From: Thermoplasmatota archaeon
GTDB lineage: Archaea; Thermoplasmatota; Penumbrarchaeia; Penumbrarchaeales; Penumbrarchaeaceae
Direction of reading: 5' to 3'
Assembly (NCBI GenBank): GCA_030595585.1
Contig: JAUVCY010000011.1
Location: forward strand, 1 to 14,760
Length of the DNA stretch: 14,760 nucleotides
Positions 4,529 through 12,965 of this stretch are shown here, one piece after another. A program made the position numbers and the translations under genes. Position 1 is the stretch's first letter; the number at the start of each line of letters is the position of its first letter. A model generated the notes under the pieces. That model searched no databases. It was not told where the DNA came from and worked only from the letters and a program-made list of their open reading frames with translations.

Positions 4529-7090
4529 ATGGCGATGTACAGAAAGGCGATCGCAGCCGCCCTTTTCATGATATTCGCCTCAACAGTGATATTCCCGGCC
4601 ATGGGAGAGCCGGATCTCCAGCTTGATTACGATTTTGATGTGGATGATGGTGGATTGGTCCATTCCGGGGTGTTTGATGACTGGCAATGGGGTTCACCCA
4701 ATGGTGGTGATCCCGCGAACCCAGGTCCAATTGGGCCTGCCGAGGGGGACGGATGCTGGGGTGTTCCACTGAACTCCACCTATCGAACAGGGTCGGACTG
4801 CTACCTTATACTGCCTGTGGTGGATGGCTCTGACCTTCGATCTCTATCCCTGTCATTCCTCTGCTGGTACGATCTTACCTATTACGATACAGACGACCAG
4901 GGCGAGACAGGCACCGCTCATATCGGAGATATCTGCACTCTGGAGATATCCAGTGACGGGAGCATCTGGGCGGTGGTGGAAACCTACAACAACGATACGA
5001 ATTCCCAGTGGGCTCAGGAGGAATTTGACCTCTTTGACCATCTGGATGAAGAGGTGCATATAAGATTCCACCTGAAGGATAACAACGACGGTTTTGAGGA
5101 CAACGGCTTCTTCCTCGATTCTCTCTCCATTGAGGGTATCCAGAAACCTGTGGTATCCATATCCATGGAACCCCTTGCCCTCCCCGATATCGCCCCTCTT
5201 GGAGAGAGGTGCAGGTTCGATGTGATCACCCTGGATCGGGGGTTGACCCTTCCGGATGATACCTTTTTGAACATCTCGATAATGGGCCCGTTGGGTGATA
5301 ATATCCTTGAAGAGATAGTAACCCTGGACGGAGAGGAGATAGAGGTACATGAGGTGATCTTCACCCCCTCTTTGGAGGGAAATTATACGGTTGAGGTATC
5401 ATTGGTCGTCGCCGGGGACCTGCTGGATGAGGAAAGCGGGTCGATCTGGTCAAGGGGAACGGTGTTCCTGGAGGATGTGGACTCCATGTATGGATGGTCC
5501 ACGAACCACACTGGGGAGGTGGGGTGGGGCGTGCATGACATCTCCAGGGACCCCCCGACCCCCTCGGGGAATTCGGTCTTCTGGCTGGGTGGGAGTGAGG
5601 GATGGAATGGTGAACCCGGATTTGAGGGGAGAGGTGAATCCATTCTGGAAAGCGATTGGATCGACCTTCAGGAGATGAGGTCAGCAGAGCTGTTTATGTA
5701 CCATTCCTATGACTTCAATGGCCCCGAGGGGAGCTGTGGTGGAAGGGTACTGGCCCTTCAGGGAACCACATGGGATGTCATTACACCCGGGATAGGTTAC
5801 GATATCAACATGCTGGGAGGGGCAGAGGACGATTCGTTCTCGGGCAGCGTGGATTGGACCATGGTCAGGTTCGACCTTGAAGAATATCTGGGAAATTACG
5901 TCAAGTTACGTTTTCTCGGCTCAAGCGATGAGGATGGGAGGGGGGCGGGGTGGTTCATAGATGATATCATGGTGATCGGAAAGGAGATAGATAGGCCGGA
6001 TACCGACCCACCAGCGTCCATAGAGGGATTGCAGGTATCATTGGTGGATGAGGGGGAGGTGAGTGTGGATTGGTACCCTTCAGCAGCCGTGGATTTCGAT
6101 CACTACAATATATATATTGAATCTGGATATTTTGCCAGTGTTGCGGGCCTATCTCCATATTCCGTGATAGACAGCCGTGATCGGACGACTTTTCTACTGA
6201 CGGGCCTGGAACCCTTTACCACGTACTGGCTGGTGGTAACGGCAGTGGACGCCTCGGGTAACGAGAGAAGGGCTGTGGACCCTTTCAACTTCCAGCCCAC
6301 CGATGAGGAGAATTCGGCTCCCGTTGCGGTGATCGACGTGGAGGGAAGCAGCCTCAGGACCATCGGGGAGACCATAACGTTGACGGGAGCAGATTCATAC
6401 GACCCCGATGGGGACAGCCTGAACTACTCCTGGTCCCTGCCCGACGGCAGTACGATGACCGGAGTTACCATCGCCTGGGACCCGCCCCGGACGGGCGAGC
6501 TCAGGATCGAGCTGACGGTGGAGGATGGAAGGGGGCTATCCGCGACGGATTCCGTCAAGTTCATCATATCTGAACCAATGGACGGTTCACGGACCGAGGG
6601 GTTGCCAATATCCGACTACCTGAGGATCATCCTGCCGATCTTCCTCGTGCTTATAATAGTTCTGGCAGCGATCACCTTCATGGGAAAGAGCAGGAAACGC
6701 AGGTTGGAGAAGAAGCTGGAGAGGGCAGGTATAGACTGCAGGGAAAGACAGCAGTACTGGAACGGGGCATCCAGAACGGTTCAGGTGGAGGAGGTGGACC
6801 TCGTTCCCATAATCTCAAGAACAGATCGGACCTGTGAGGAAGGGGCCTCAAGAGCCGGTACGGGCGAGCCGCCGAAACCCTGGACCGCCTCACATCATTC
6901 CCGGGAGAGGAGGGAGGATAGGCCAAAAGGGAGGCCATCCCCCACGGTAAGGAAGGTTGGGGTGGTACTGGAGTGCCCCACTTGTACCGAGACCTTCAGG
7001 ATGAGGGTATCCAAGAGGTCGCTGGACCGGGGCGAGGATATCGAGCTGATGTGCCCCCACTGCGGCTACGAGGGCAATATCAACGATTAG
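4529..7090 (+). CDS. Membrane-anchored surface protein: two MAM/lectin-like domains, FN3, PKD, TM helix, cytoplasmic zinc ribbon
   Basis: 853 residues. A signal peptide (residues 1 to about 26, with R5 and K6, a hydrophobic core and AMG before the mature EPD) directs export. Segment 30-205 has the jelly-roll pattern of MAM/concanavalin-like domains, ending FFLDSLSIEG; a linking Ig-like stretch (about 210-305) follows, then a second similar domain (about 312-487, ending GWFIDDIMVIG). An FN3 domain (about 494-590) and a PKD domain (about 596-683, DSYDPDGDSLNYSW) complete the ectodomain. A transmembrane helix (about 698-720) is followed by basic KSRKRRLEKK, so the C-terminus should be cytoplasmic. 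The tail ends in a zinc ribbon: C816-x-x-C819 and C842-x-x-C845. No protease or glycosidase active site was recognised. It may act as a surface binder or receptor (inference). ATG at 4535 is an alternative start. Confidence 0.85.
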   Translation: MAMYRKAIAAALFMIFASTVIFPAMGEPDLQLDYDFDVDDGGLVHSGVFDDWQWGSPNGGDPANPGPIGPAEGDGCWGVPLNSTYRTGSDCYLILPVVDGSDLRSLSLSFLCWYDLTYYDTDDQGETGTAHIGDICTLEISSDGSIWAVVETYNNDTNSQWAQEEFDLFDHLDEEVHIRFHLKDNNDGFEDNGFFLDSLSIEGIQKPVVSISMEPLALPDIAPLGERCRFDVITLDRGLTLPDDTFLNISIMGPLGDNILEEIVTLDGEEIEVHEVIFTPSLEGNYTVEVSLVVAGDLLDEESGSIWSRGTVFLEDVDSMYGWSTNHTGEVGWGVHDISRDPPTPSGNSVFWLGGSEGWNGEPGFEGRGESILESDWIDLQEMRSAELFMYHSYDFNGPEGSCGGRVLALQGTTWDVITPGIGYDINMLGGAEDDSFSGSVDWTMVRFDLEEYLGNYVKLRFLGSSDEDGRGAGWFIDDIMVIGKEIDRPDTDPPASIEGLQVSLVDEGEVSVDWYPSAAVDFDHYNIYIESGYFASVAGLSPYSVIDSRDRTTFLLTGLEPFTTYWLVVTAVDASGNERRAVDPFNFQPTDEENSAPVAVIDVEGSSLRTIGETITLTGADSYDPDGDSLNYSWSLPDGSTMTGVTIAWDPPRTGELRIELTVEDGRGLSATDSVKFIISEPMDGSRTEGLPISDYLRIILPIFLVLIIVLAAITFMGKSRKRRLEKKLERAGIDCRERQQYWNGASRTVQVEEVDLVPIISRTDRTCEEGASRAGTGEPPKPWTASHHSRERREDRPKGRPSPTVRKVGVVLECPTCTETFRMRVSKRSLDRGEDIELMCPHCGYEGNIND

Positions 7091-7126
7091 AACATTATTT
7101 TTACACTGTGACCATTCGCATGGTAG

Positions 7127-10100
7127 GTGGTTGGCGTGAGATATCGTGTCCTTTTGGCCGTCATTCTGCTCTCTGCATCGTTTCTTGTTATATTTGAGCC
7201 TCCCATCGATGGCGATCCGTTCTTCTCCGGTTTTCAAGAGGTGGCGGAGGATAGGTTCGACGATACAGGCAGGCCGAATTTCATTTCAGCATCGGACTGG
7301 AACGGTGACGGCCATGTGGACCTGCTTGTAAACGGGTACAGGTTGTACGTGAACAGCGGTCCTCCAGACCATAACTATGTTCTGAGGGTAGATGTTTTCA
7401 GGAACTCCACATCAGGGGCCAGGAACGGCGTCTGGGCAGATATGGATGGAGATGGTGATCTGGACCTGTTCCAGGGCTGTAACAAAGGGACCAACGATAG
7501 GATATGGAGGAATCGGGGCGCCCCCGATCACTATCTGGAGGATGCGTCATCAACCCTTCTGGGGCCCTGGGAGAACCTGAGGATAACCATGGGGGCGTCG
7601 TGGGCGGATCACGACAGGGACGGCGACCTCGATCTGTACGTGGAGTGTGGGGAGGATTACAACGACGGCGATCCGCAATATTTTAAGGATTTTCTACTGA
7701 GAAATGATGGTTCGCATTTCTCGGATGTAACAGCAGCTGTCGGCATGAGACCCACATCCGAGAATTTCTACAGCAGGGGCTCCACGTGGGGAGATTTCAA
7801 CAACGATGGTTGGCAGGACCTCTACGTATCCCACTACAGGATACGGGAGAACCACCTTTTCGTCAACCAGCAGGATGGGACCTTCACCGAGGAGGGCGTG
7901 CTTCGAAACTGTTCCGGCCTTTACAACACGGAATTATACTACGATGCCACAGCAGGCAGCGTATATGGCCAATACTGGTGGGGGCCAATGTACGGCCATA
8001 CCATAGGCTCGGCCTGGGCCGATCTGAACAACGACGGCAACCTGGATATTTTCACCTCGGACTTCGTTCATAAATATGTGGGGTATATCGGCAGCTGGTA
8101 TGATATCAGGGGATATGTCTGCGATGATGCCAAGATATACATCAACGATGGGGCCCCTGGATATTCATTTACCGACTACAGACATGGATCGGGGATATCC
8201 ATCTGGCCCATAGGAGGACAGGGCGTTTACCGTGGCGACCAGACATTTTCGGGCGTTACCATCGGAGATTATGATAACGATGGTTGGCAGGACATTTACA
8301 TTCCCCAGGTCTACAACAACCTCCCCTATACCACCCCCCATCTGTACCATAATAGAGGGAGATCAACGGTGGAGGGAAGACCTGATGGGACTGAATTCGA
8401 GGATGTGACGGATGCACTGGGCATCAAGGGCTCGGATACGTATGCAAACCTTTTCCTTGATTACGACAACGATGGCGACCTGGACCTCATCACGGGAGGT
8501 GCGGATACGTGGGATGGCTCCGCGTGGACCGGGTATCGGATGAGGCTCTACGAGAATCAGGGAAGTGGATCGAACAGCTGGCTTTCGGTGAGGTTAAATG
8601 GCGTAGGAAAGAACCTGAACGGAATCGGTGGGAGGGTCGTTCTCAGGTATGTATCCGATGGAGAGGATCGGATCATGATCCGGGAGGTGAGGGCCGGTAC
8701 CGGCCACGCCCATCAGCAGGGTGACGTGGTCCACTTCGGCCTGGGAGATGTAACCACCATCGACAGCCTGGAGGTGTGGTGGCCTGACGGTGTGATCCAG
8801 TTGATGGATGGCCCATCCCTAGATCAGCTTATTGTGGTAGATCATCCTGTTGACCAACCCCCTGAGGTCTCGGGGTGGGCGTTATCGGATGATACTCCCC
8901 TGGAGGATGCCCCCATCACCATTGTGGTCGACGGTGAAGGGGAGATCACGGAATACCTCTGGGATCTGGACGGCGATAACATCTGGGACCGAACCACCGA
9001 TGTCGGCAGCATCAACGTGACCTTTCATGAGGAGGGTTTGAAGCACATCAGGTGCAGGCTGGTCACATCATCCGGTACCTGTGCGGATATCTATCCCATA
9101 CGTGTCCAGGTGGAGAACCTGGACCCCCGGATCGACATCGAGGACCTCCAGGTGGTGATGGATTCGGAGTTCCTGTTGGGTGATAAAGTATTTCTGGATA
9201 CACCGTCGGACCTTGCCAATATCTCCTGGGAGATATCATGGGAGGATGGGTCCGTGGATATCGGAATAGGCCCGGATATTCCCCTGCACACTTACGTGGA
9301 ACCTGACGTATATCCCGTTCTCGTCAGATGCAGCGATGGCACCGTATCGGTCGAGAAGCGTGTAAAGGTCTCCGTGGAGAACGTTGCGCCCTGGGGTTAT
9401 GCCAGGCCCAGGGACGGGAACGGAACGGTGTACTCCGAGGATGAATCCGTAAACATCGAGGTTTTCCTCTTTGATACGCGGTCCGACCCCGGAAATTGGG
9501 TAATAAGCTGGGATATGGGTGATGGTTCTCCCTCCACTCCTTTCTCAAAGAACAGGTATGTATGGCACTCCTTCTCAAGAGGAGGTGTCTACAACGTTAC
9601 TGCATACGTGAAGGATACGTATGGAGATGTAGGGGAATTGAAAGGAGTGGTGTTGGTGGAGAACGTGGAACCGACGATGGAAGAGGCGTATGTTGGATCA
9701 TCATTCGTGGAGGCATATGAGGATGATAGGATCGAGTTCGATCATATTGTCAAGGGAGGTGATACCCCTTCGGACAGGGAAGATCTACTCTACATGTGGG
9801 ATTTCGGGGATGGGTCGTCAAATACCTGGTATGGATCCCCGGACGCCTCACATATCTACACCACACAGGGCGTGTACGATGCCCTCTGCACCGTAAGAGA
9901 TGATGACGGAGCCACGGATGGGATCACGGTTATCGTGGATGTCCTGAACGTCCCTCCCGAGATCGAGGAAGTATCAATGCCAGATCAGGTATTTGAGGAT
10001 GAGAACTTTACGCTTCACGTATCAGCGACGGATACAATATCCGACAGGGGGTCCCTCGTCTATTCCTATGATCTCGGCGATGGCAGGATCATCGTGGCTG

Positions 10101-11095
10101 GATCGTCCCTTGAGGCCTCGTATTCCAATTCCGGTTACCACGACATCGTGATCACGGTGATCGATGACGATGGCGCCACGGATCCATATGAGCTGACGAT
10201 CTACGTTTCAAATCAGGTCCCCTCCTGCGGTATCGATGTCTCGTCCGCATATGTGAATGAAGATGATATCCTCCATTTTAAGGCCGTGGATATTGATGAT
10301 ACGGCCGGGGACCTTGTTGGCCTGACCGTTAGCTGGGAGATGGGAGATGGGACCGTTATCAACGATCGGGTGGAGTTCGATCACACCTATTCCAGGAGGG
10401 GCAACTACAGGGTGCGGCTCAAGATCTCGGATGGCGATGATACCTTTACTGTGGAGAAGAGAATGGTCGTGGAGAATCCTTCCCCGACGGCCATGGTGTA
10501 CCTCGCCAACTATACCTTCCAGGTCGGGGATGTTGTCACGCTATATGCGAACGGGTCCGTTGATAATCCTTCAGATCAGGACCTGTTGATCTATTACTGG
10601 GACCTCGGAGATGGGACCTCAAGTGCTGGTATGTCCACAGCTCACCATTATTCCGGGCCCGGCACGTACAAGATCGTCCTGACGGTGACGGACGATGACG
10701 GCGCCTCGGATCGGATGGAGGTGATCGTCAACGTCATGGGAGATGCGGAGAATGTAAAGGCCACCGGGGGCGGCCCGGACACCATGGTCATGACGTTCAT
10801 GATACTGCTTCTATTGCTCCTGGCCGTATGCGGGGGTGCCTTCCTCCTCCTGCTCAGGAGGAAAATGCGGCCCCCTCCGGGAAGCGGGGATGGGATGAGG
10901 GTTGGACAACCACCGCCCCCTGCTGTCAGACCTGCTCCTGCATTTGGAGCTGCCCATCACCCCATTCTTCCCCCCTCCCGGGGAGAGGGGGCCCTTAATT
11001 CCGCTCAAAAAGGAGAGGCCCTTGAGCATCGATCCTCCCGAATTGGGTCACTTGATGGCATAAACGATGACAATTCTCCGGTTTTGAATGGTTAA
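7127..11095 (+). CDS. Giant surface protein: seven FG-GAP/VCBS repeats, ASPIC/UnbV domain, seven PKD domains, C-terminal TM anchor
   Basis: 1322 residues from GTG 7127, or 1319 from GTG 7136, which has AGGTGG five bases upstream and may be the real start. A signal peptide (VLLAVILLSASFLVIF) leads. Seven FG-GAP/VCBS repeats carry calcium-binding D-x-D/N-x-D-G-x-x-D loops, the first at D57 (DWNGDGHVD) and the last at D445 (DYDNDGDLD), enough for a seven-bladed integrin-alpha-like propeller. An ASPIC/UnbV domain follows (about 491-570, with VRAGTGHAHQQGDVVHFGLG and VWWPDG). Seven tandem PKD domains (about 577-1204) show WDFGDGSS/WDLGDGTS-type motifs and DDDGAT/S loops. A hydrophobic helix (about 1219-1245) and a proline-rich cytoplasmic tail end the protein. 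The layout is known from CRTAC1-like and archaeal surface proteins. Adhesion or matrix function is likely but unproven. It begins 36 bases after the preceding surface-protein gene. Confidence 0.9.
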   Translation: MVGVRYRVLLAVILLSASFLVIFEPPIDGDPFFSGFQEVAEDRFDDTGRPNFISASDWNGDGHVDLLVNGYRLYVNSGPPDHNYVLRVDVFRNSTSGARNGVWADMDGDGDLDLFQGCNKGTNDRIWRNRGAPDHYLEDASSTLLGPWENLRITMGASWADHDRDGDLDLYVECGEDYNDGDPQYFKDFLLRNDGSHFSDVTAAVGMRPTSENFYSRGSTWGDFNNDGWQDLYVSHYRIRENHLFVNQQDGTFTEEGVLRNCSGLYNTELYYDATAGSVYGQYWWGPMYGHTIGSAWADLNNDGNLDIFTSDFVHKYVGYIGSWYDIRGYVCDDAKIYINDGAPGYSFTDYRHGSGISIWPIGGQGVYRGDQTFSGVTIGDYDNDGWQDIYIPQVYNNLPYTTPHLYHNRGRSTVEGRPDGTEFEDVTDALGIKGSDTYANLFLDYDNDGDLDLITGGADTWDGSAWTGYRMRLYENQGSGSNSWLSVRLNGVGKNLNGIGGRVVLRYVSDGEDRIMIREVRAGTGHAHQQGDVVHFGLGDVTTIDSLEVWWPDGVIQLMDGPSLDQLIVVDHPVDQPPEVSGWALSDDTPLEDAPITIVVDGEGEITEYLWDLDGDNIWDRTTDVGSINVTFHEEGLKHIRCRLVTSSGTCADIYPIRVQVENLDPRIDIEDLQVVMDSEFLLGDKVFLDTPSDLANISWEISWEDGSVDIGIGPDIPLHTYVEPDVYPVLVRCSDGTVSVEKRVKVSVENVAPWGYARPRDGNGTVYSEDESVNIEVFLFDTRSDPGNWVISWDMGDGSPSTPFSKNRYVWHSFSRGGVYNVTAYVKDTYGDVGELKGVVLVENVEPTMEEAYVGSSFVEAYEDDRIEFDHIVKGGDTPSDREDLLYMWDFGDGSSNTWYGSPDASHIYTTQGVYDALCTVRDDDGATDGITVIVDVLNVPPEIEEVSMPDQVFEDENFTLHVSATDTISDRGSLVYSYDLGDGRIIVAGSSLEASYSNSGYHDIVITVIDDDGATDPYELTIYVSNQVPSCGIDVSSAYVNEDDILHFKAVDIDDTAGDLVGLTVSWEMGDGTVINDRVEFDHTYSRRGNYRVRLKISDGDDTFTVEKRMVVENPSPTAMVYLANYTFQVGDVVTLYANGSVDNPSDQDLLIYYWDLGDGTSSAGMSTAHHYSGPGTYKIVLTVTDDDGASDRMEVIVNVMGDAENVKATGGGPDTMVMTFMILLLLLLAVCGGAFLLLLRRKMRPPPGSGDGMRVGQPPPPAVRPAPAFGAAHHPILPPSRGEGALNSAQKGEALEHRSSRIGSLDGINDDNSPVLNG

Positions 11096-11106
11096 TATTA
11101 TATATT
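11096..11106 (+). promoter_or_regulatory. TATA box for the 61-residue gene
   Basis: TATTATATATT begins directly after the stop of the giant surface-protein gene. A start of transcription about 26 bases downstream would fall around 11127, giving a leader of roughly 10 bases before the ATG at 11137. Confidence 0.5.
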
Positions 11107-11111
11107 CTTCC

Positions 11112-11131
11112 CACCAGTATTGTTTCTGGTG
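11112..11131. repeat. Short inverted repeat in the leader/promoter of the 61-residue gene
   Basis: CACCAG (11112-11117) and CTGGTG (11126-11131) form a perfect 6-bp dyad with an 8-base centre, between the TATA box and the start codon and across the likely transcription start. That position would suit a repressor operator. It is short enough to be chance. Confidence 0.4.
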
Positions 11132-11136
11132 AATGC

Positions 11137-11322
11137 ATGGCGAACCTTGGAAAGATCAGGGTCCTGTATCTGGACGACGGAAAGAAAAAGAGCGTCAACG
11201 GAACCGGCGATGACATGGGAGCTTACATCACGGTGAAGCTCAATCCATCCAAGAGGAGGACTAAGTTCAACACAGTGCTTGTCCCCTGGCACACCGTGAT
11301 CAAGGTAATAATAATGGGATGA
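11137..11322 (+). CDS. Small basic protein of 61 residues, unknown function
   Basis: 61 residues, basic, predicted mostly beta: KIRVLYLDDGKKKSV, then a turn, AYITVKLNP, SKRRTKFNTVLVPWHTVIKV. The alternating hydrophobic strands and the closing V-P-W-H-x-V-I-K-V resemble small SH3- or Sm-like barrels, but I do not recognise a family. It has its own TATA box and a short leader with no clear Shine-Dalgarno. Its coding bias and the position directly after a long gene, with a dyad in the promoter, support it as a real gene. It converges with the M32 carboxypeptidase gene, 56 bases away. Nucleic-acid binding is possible from charge and fold, but that is a guess. Confidence 0.65.
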   Translation: MANLGKIRVLYLDDGKKKSVNGTGDDMGAYITVKLNPSKRRTKFNTVLVPWHTVIKVIIMG

Positions 11323-11378
11323 CCACTCAGACGGTATGACCTCGCTTAAGGCTGACATATTCTAAAGGGAACGCTCGA

Positions 11379-12875
11379 TCACAGCGTGATCCCATAGATA
11401 TCGGTGTATTTTCTCTTTACGTAGGAGATGAACGCATTTTCGGAGAGCGGCCCCCCGGTGATACGCTCCACCAGCTCGTCCGCGGTGTAGTATTTTCCGT
11501 GGTTGTGGATGTTCTTTCTGAGCCATCCAAGGACAGTGGATAGATCTCCGCTCTCCACCTTGTGGTCCAGCTCCCCGATCTGGGAGATCATGCTCTCCGT
11601 GAACTGGGCACTGTACAGGTTTCCAAGCGTATATGTGGGAAAATATCCGATGTAGCCGAAGGACCAATGAATGTCCTGCAGGCACCCCAAAGCGTCGTTT
11701 GGGGGCTCGATCCCAAGATATTTCTCGAACTTATCATTCCATACCTGCGGTATCTCGTCCGTTTCGATCTTTCCATCCATCATCTCCGTCTCTATCTCGA
11801 ATCGGAGCATCACGTGTAGATTGTAGGTCACCTCGTCCGCCTCGACCCGTATATAGGAGGGTTCGACCTTGTTCACAGCCTTATGGAACATCTCCGGCGT
11901 GACGTCGTCCAGGTTCCCGAAGGCCCTTTTCACCGTCGGTAGGTTTCTCCTCCAGTAGGGCAGGCTCCTTCCAACGATGTTCTCCCAGAACCTTGACTGG
12001 GATTCGTGGATGCTTGTAGAGACCGGTTCACCAAGTGGGGTATTGTAATGCTCCTCCAGGAAACCCTGTTCGTAAAGCGCGTGGCCCGCCTCGTGAATGC
12101 AGGCGAAGAGTGCGGGTTTGATGTTCTTCTCGTCGAATCTGGTGGTGATCCTGACATCCCTGGGCGTTCCCGTACTGAAGGGATGGGTGACCACGTCCAT
12201 CCTCCCGTGTTCGAGATCGTAACCCATGTCGGTTACGAGGTCTGTTAGGACCTCTCTCTGCTTTTGGATCGGGAAATCCCGTCTCAGGAACGAGTCCTCG
12301 ATCTCTACACCTGATGTTGTGATCTTCTTCACGATGGGTACAAGTTTCTCCCTGAGGTCGTGGAATATCCTGGTCACGTATGAGGTTCTGGTGTTGGGTT
12401 CGAATCCGTCTAAGAGGGCGTCGTAGGGGGTGTCCTCGTATCCTATGTACTCGGCCTCCCTCTTTTTAAGTTCGATTATCCTTGAAAGATGGGGGCTGAA
12501 CGATGCGAAGTCGTGATCCGATCTCGCCTTTGCCCACGCCTGCTGGGCGATCGACGTGGTCTTCTTCAGCTCCCTGACGTACTCCTCGGGCAGGGCCCTC
12601 GCCAGGCGGTGGCCCCTGTTGATCTCCCGATATACCGCCCCGGACCTGCCGTCCAGGCCGCCATCCTTGACCCTTTTCAGCAGTGAGGTGAGCTCGTTGG
12701 ACACCGTCCTCCTGTGGATCATCGCGGCTATCGTAGCCATCTGCAGAGCTCTGTCCTGTACCCCTCCCGGGGGCATGTATGTCTCCTGATCCCAACCAAG
12801 GATGGAGTTGGCTCCCTCAAGATAGCTTGTTTCCCTGTAGTACTCCAATAGCTCTTCGTACGGATTCGCATTCAT
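11379..12875 (-). CDS. Metallocarboxypeptidase, M32 (carboxypeptidase Taq) family
   Basis: 498 residues from ATG 12875, matching the M32 norm of about 490-510. The frame stays open to 13118, but the extra residues have no M32 similarity and would overlap the divergent gene, so MNANPYEELLEYYRETSYLE is taken as the N-terminus. Signatures are ILGWDQETYMPPGG near the N-terminus, the zinc motif HEAGH (H261, E262, H265) with the third ligand E291 in IHESQSRFWEN, then IRVEADEVTYNLHVMLRFE and DIHWSFGYIGYFPTYTLGNL near the C-terminus. M32 enzymes are cytosolic dimers that trim residues from peptide C-termini with broad specificity, probably for peptide recycling. Each key residue is present. The gene is divergent from the GDPD gene and likely transcribed from the shared intergenic region. 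Confidence 0.96.
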   Translation of the reverse strand: MNANPYEELLEYYRETSYLEGANSILGWDQETYMPPGGVQDRALQMATIAAMIHRRTVSNELTSLLKRVKDGGLDGRSGAVYREINRGHRLARALPEEYVRELKKTTSIAQQAWAKARSDHDFASFSPHLSRIIELKKREAEYIGYEDTPYDALLDGFEPNTRTSYVTRIFHDLREKLVPIVKKITTSGVEIEDSFLRRDFPIQKQREVLTDLVTDMGYDLEHGRMDVVTHPFSTGTPRDVRITTRFDEKNIKPALFACIHEAGHALYEQGFLEEHYNTPLGEPVSTSIHESQSRFWENIVGRSLPYWRRNLPTVKRAFGNLDDVTPEMFHKAVNKVEPSYIRVEADEVTYNLHVMLRFEIETEMMDGKIETDEIPQVWNDKFEKYLGIEPPNDALGCLQDIHWSFGYIGYFPTYTLGNLYSAQFTESMISQIGELDHKVESGDLSTVLGWLRKNIHNHGKYYTADELVERITGGPLSENAFISYVKRKYTDIYGITL

Positions 12876-12933
12876 GGTGATCCCATGGCCAAAGACCCTG
12901 GGGCTTGTTAGTTTTTTCCATATCATCCCCTCA

Positions 12934-12943
12934 TGGTTATATC
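12934..12943. promoter_or_regulatory. TATA-like box between the M32 and GDPD genes
   Basis: GGTTATATCG on the + strand has its centre about 27 bases before the ATG at 12966, predicting a leaderless GDPD transcript. Read on the minus strand (CGATATAACC) it could also place a start near 12912, about 37 bases before the M32 ATG. It may therefore serve both genes. Confidence 0.4.
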
Positions 12944-12965
12944 GAATGAGGGGCATCCAAGCGGG

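Noticed and set aside
7091..7102. T-run after the 853-residue gene as a terminator.
   Set aside because: It is only five Ts, and the same AT-rich stretch could equally be a TATA box for the next gene; the evidence does not separate the two.
9890..10720. Repeated GATGACGATGGCGCC-like DNA strings as a tandem DNA repeat.
   Set aside because: They encode the DDDGAT/S loops of successive PKD domains and follow the protein repeat; no independent DNA repeat or CRISPR pattern is present.
12933..12965. Earlier in-frame ATG for the GDPD gene.
   Set aside because: The 11 added residues precede the normal family N-terminus, and the TATA-like box overlaps this region, so transcription would start after it.
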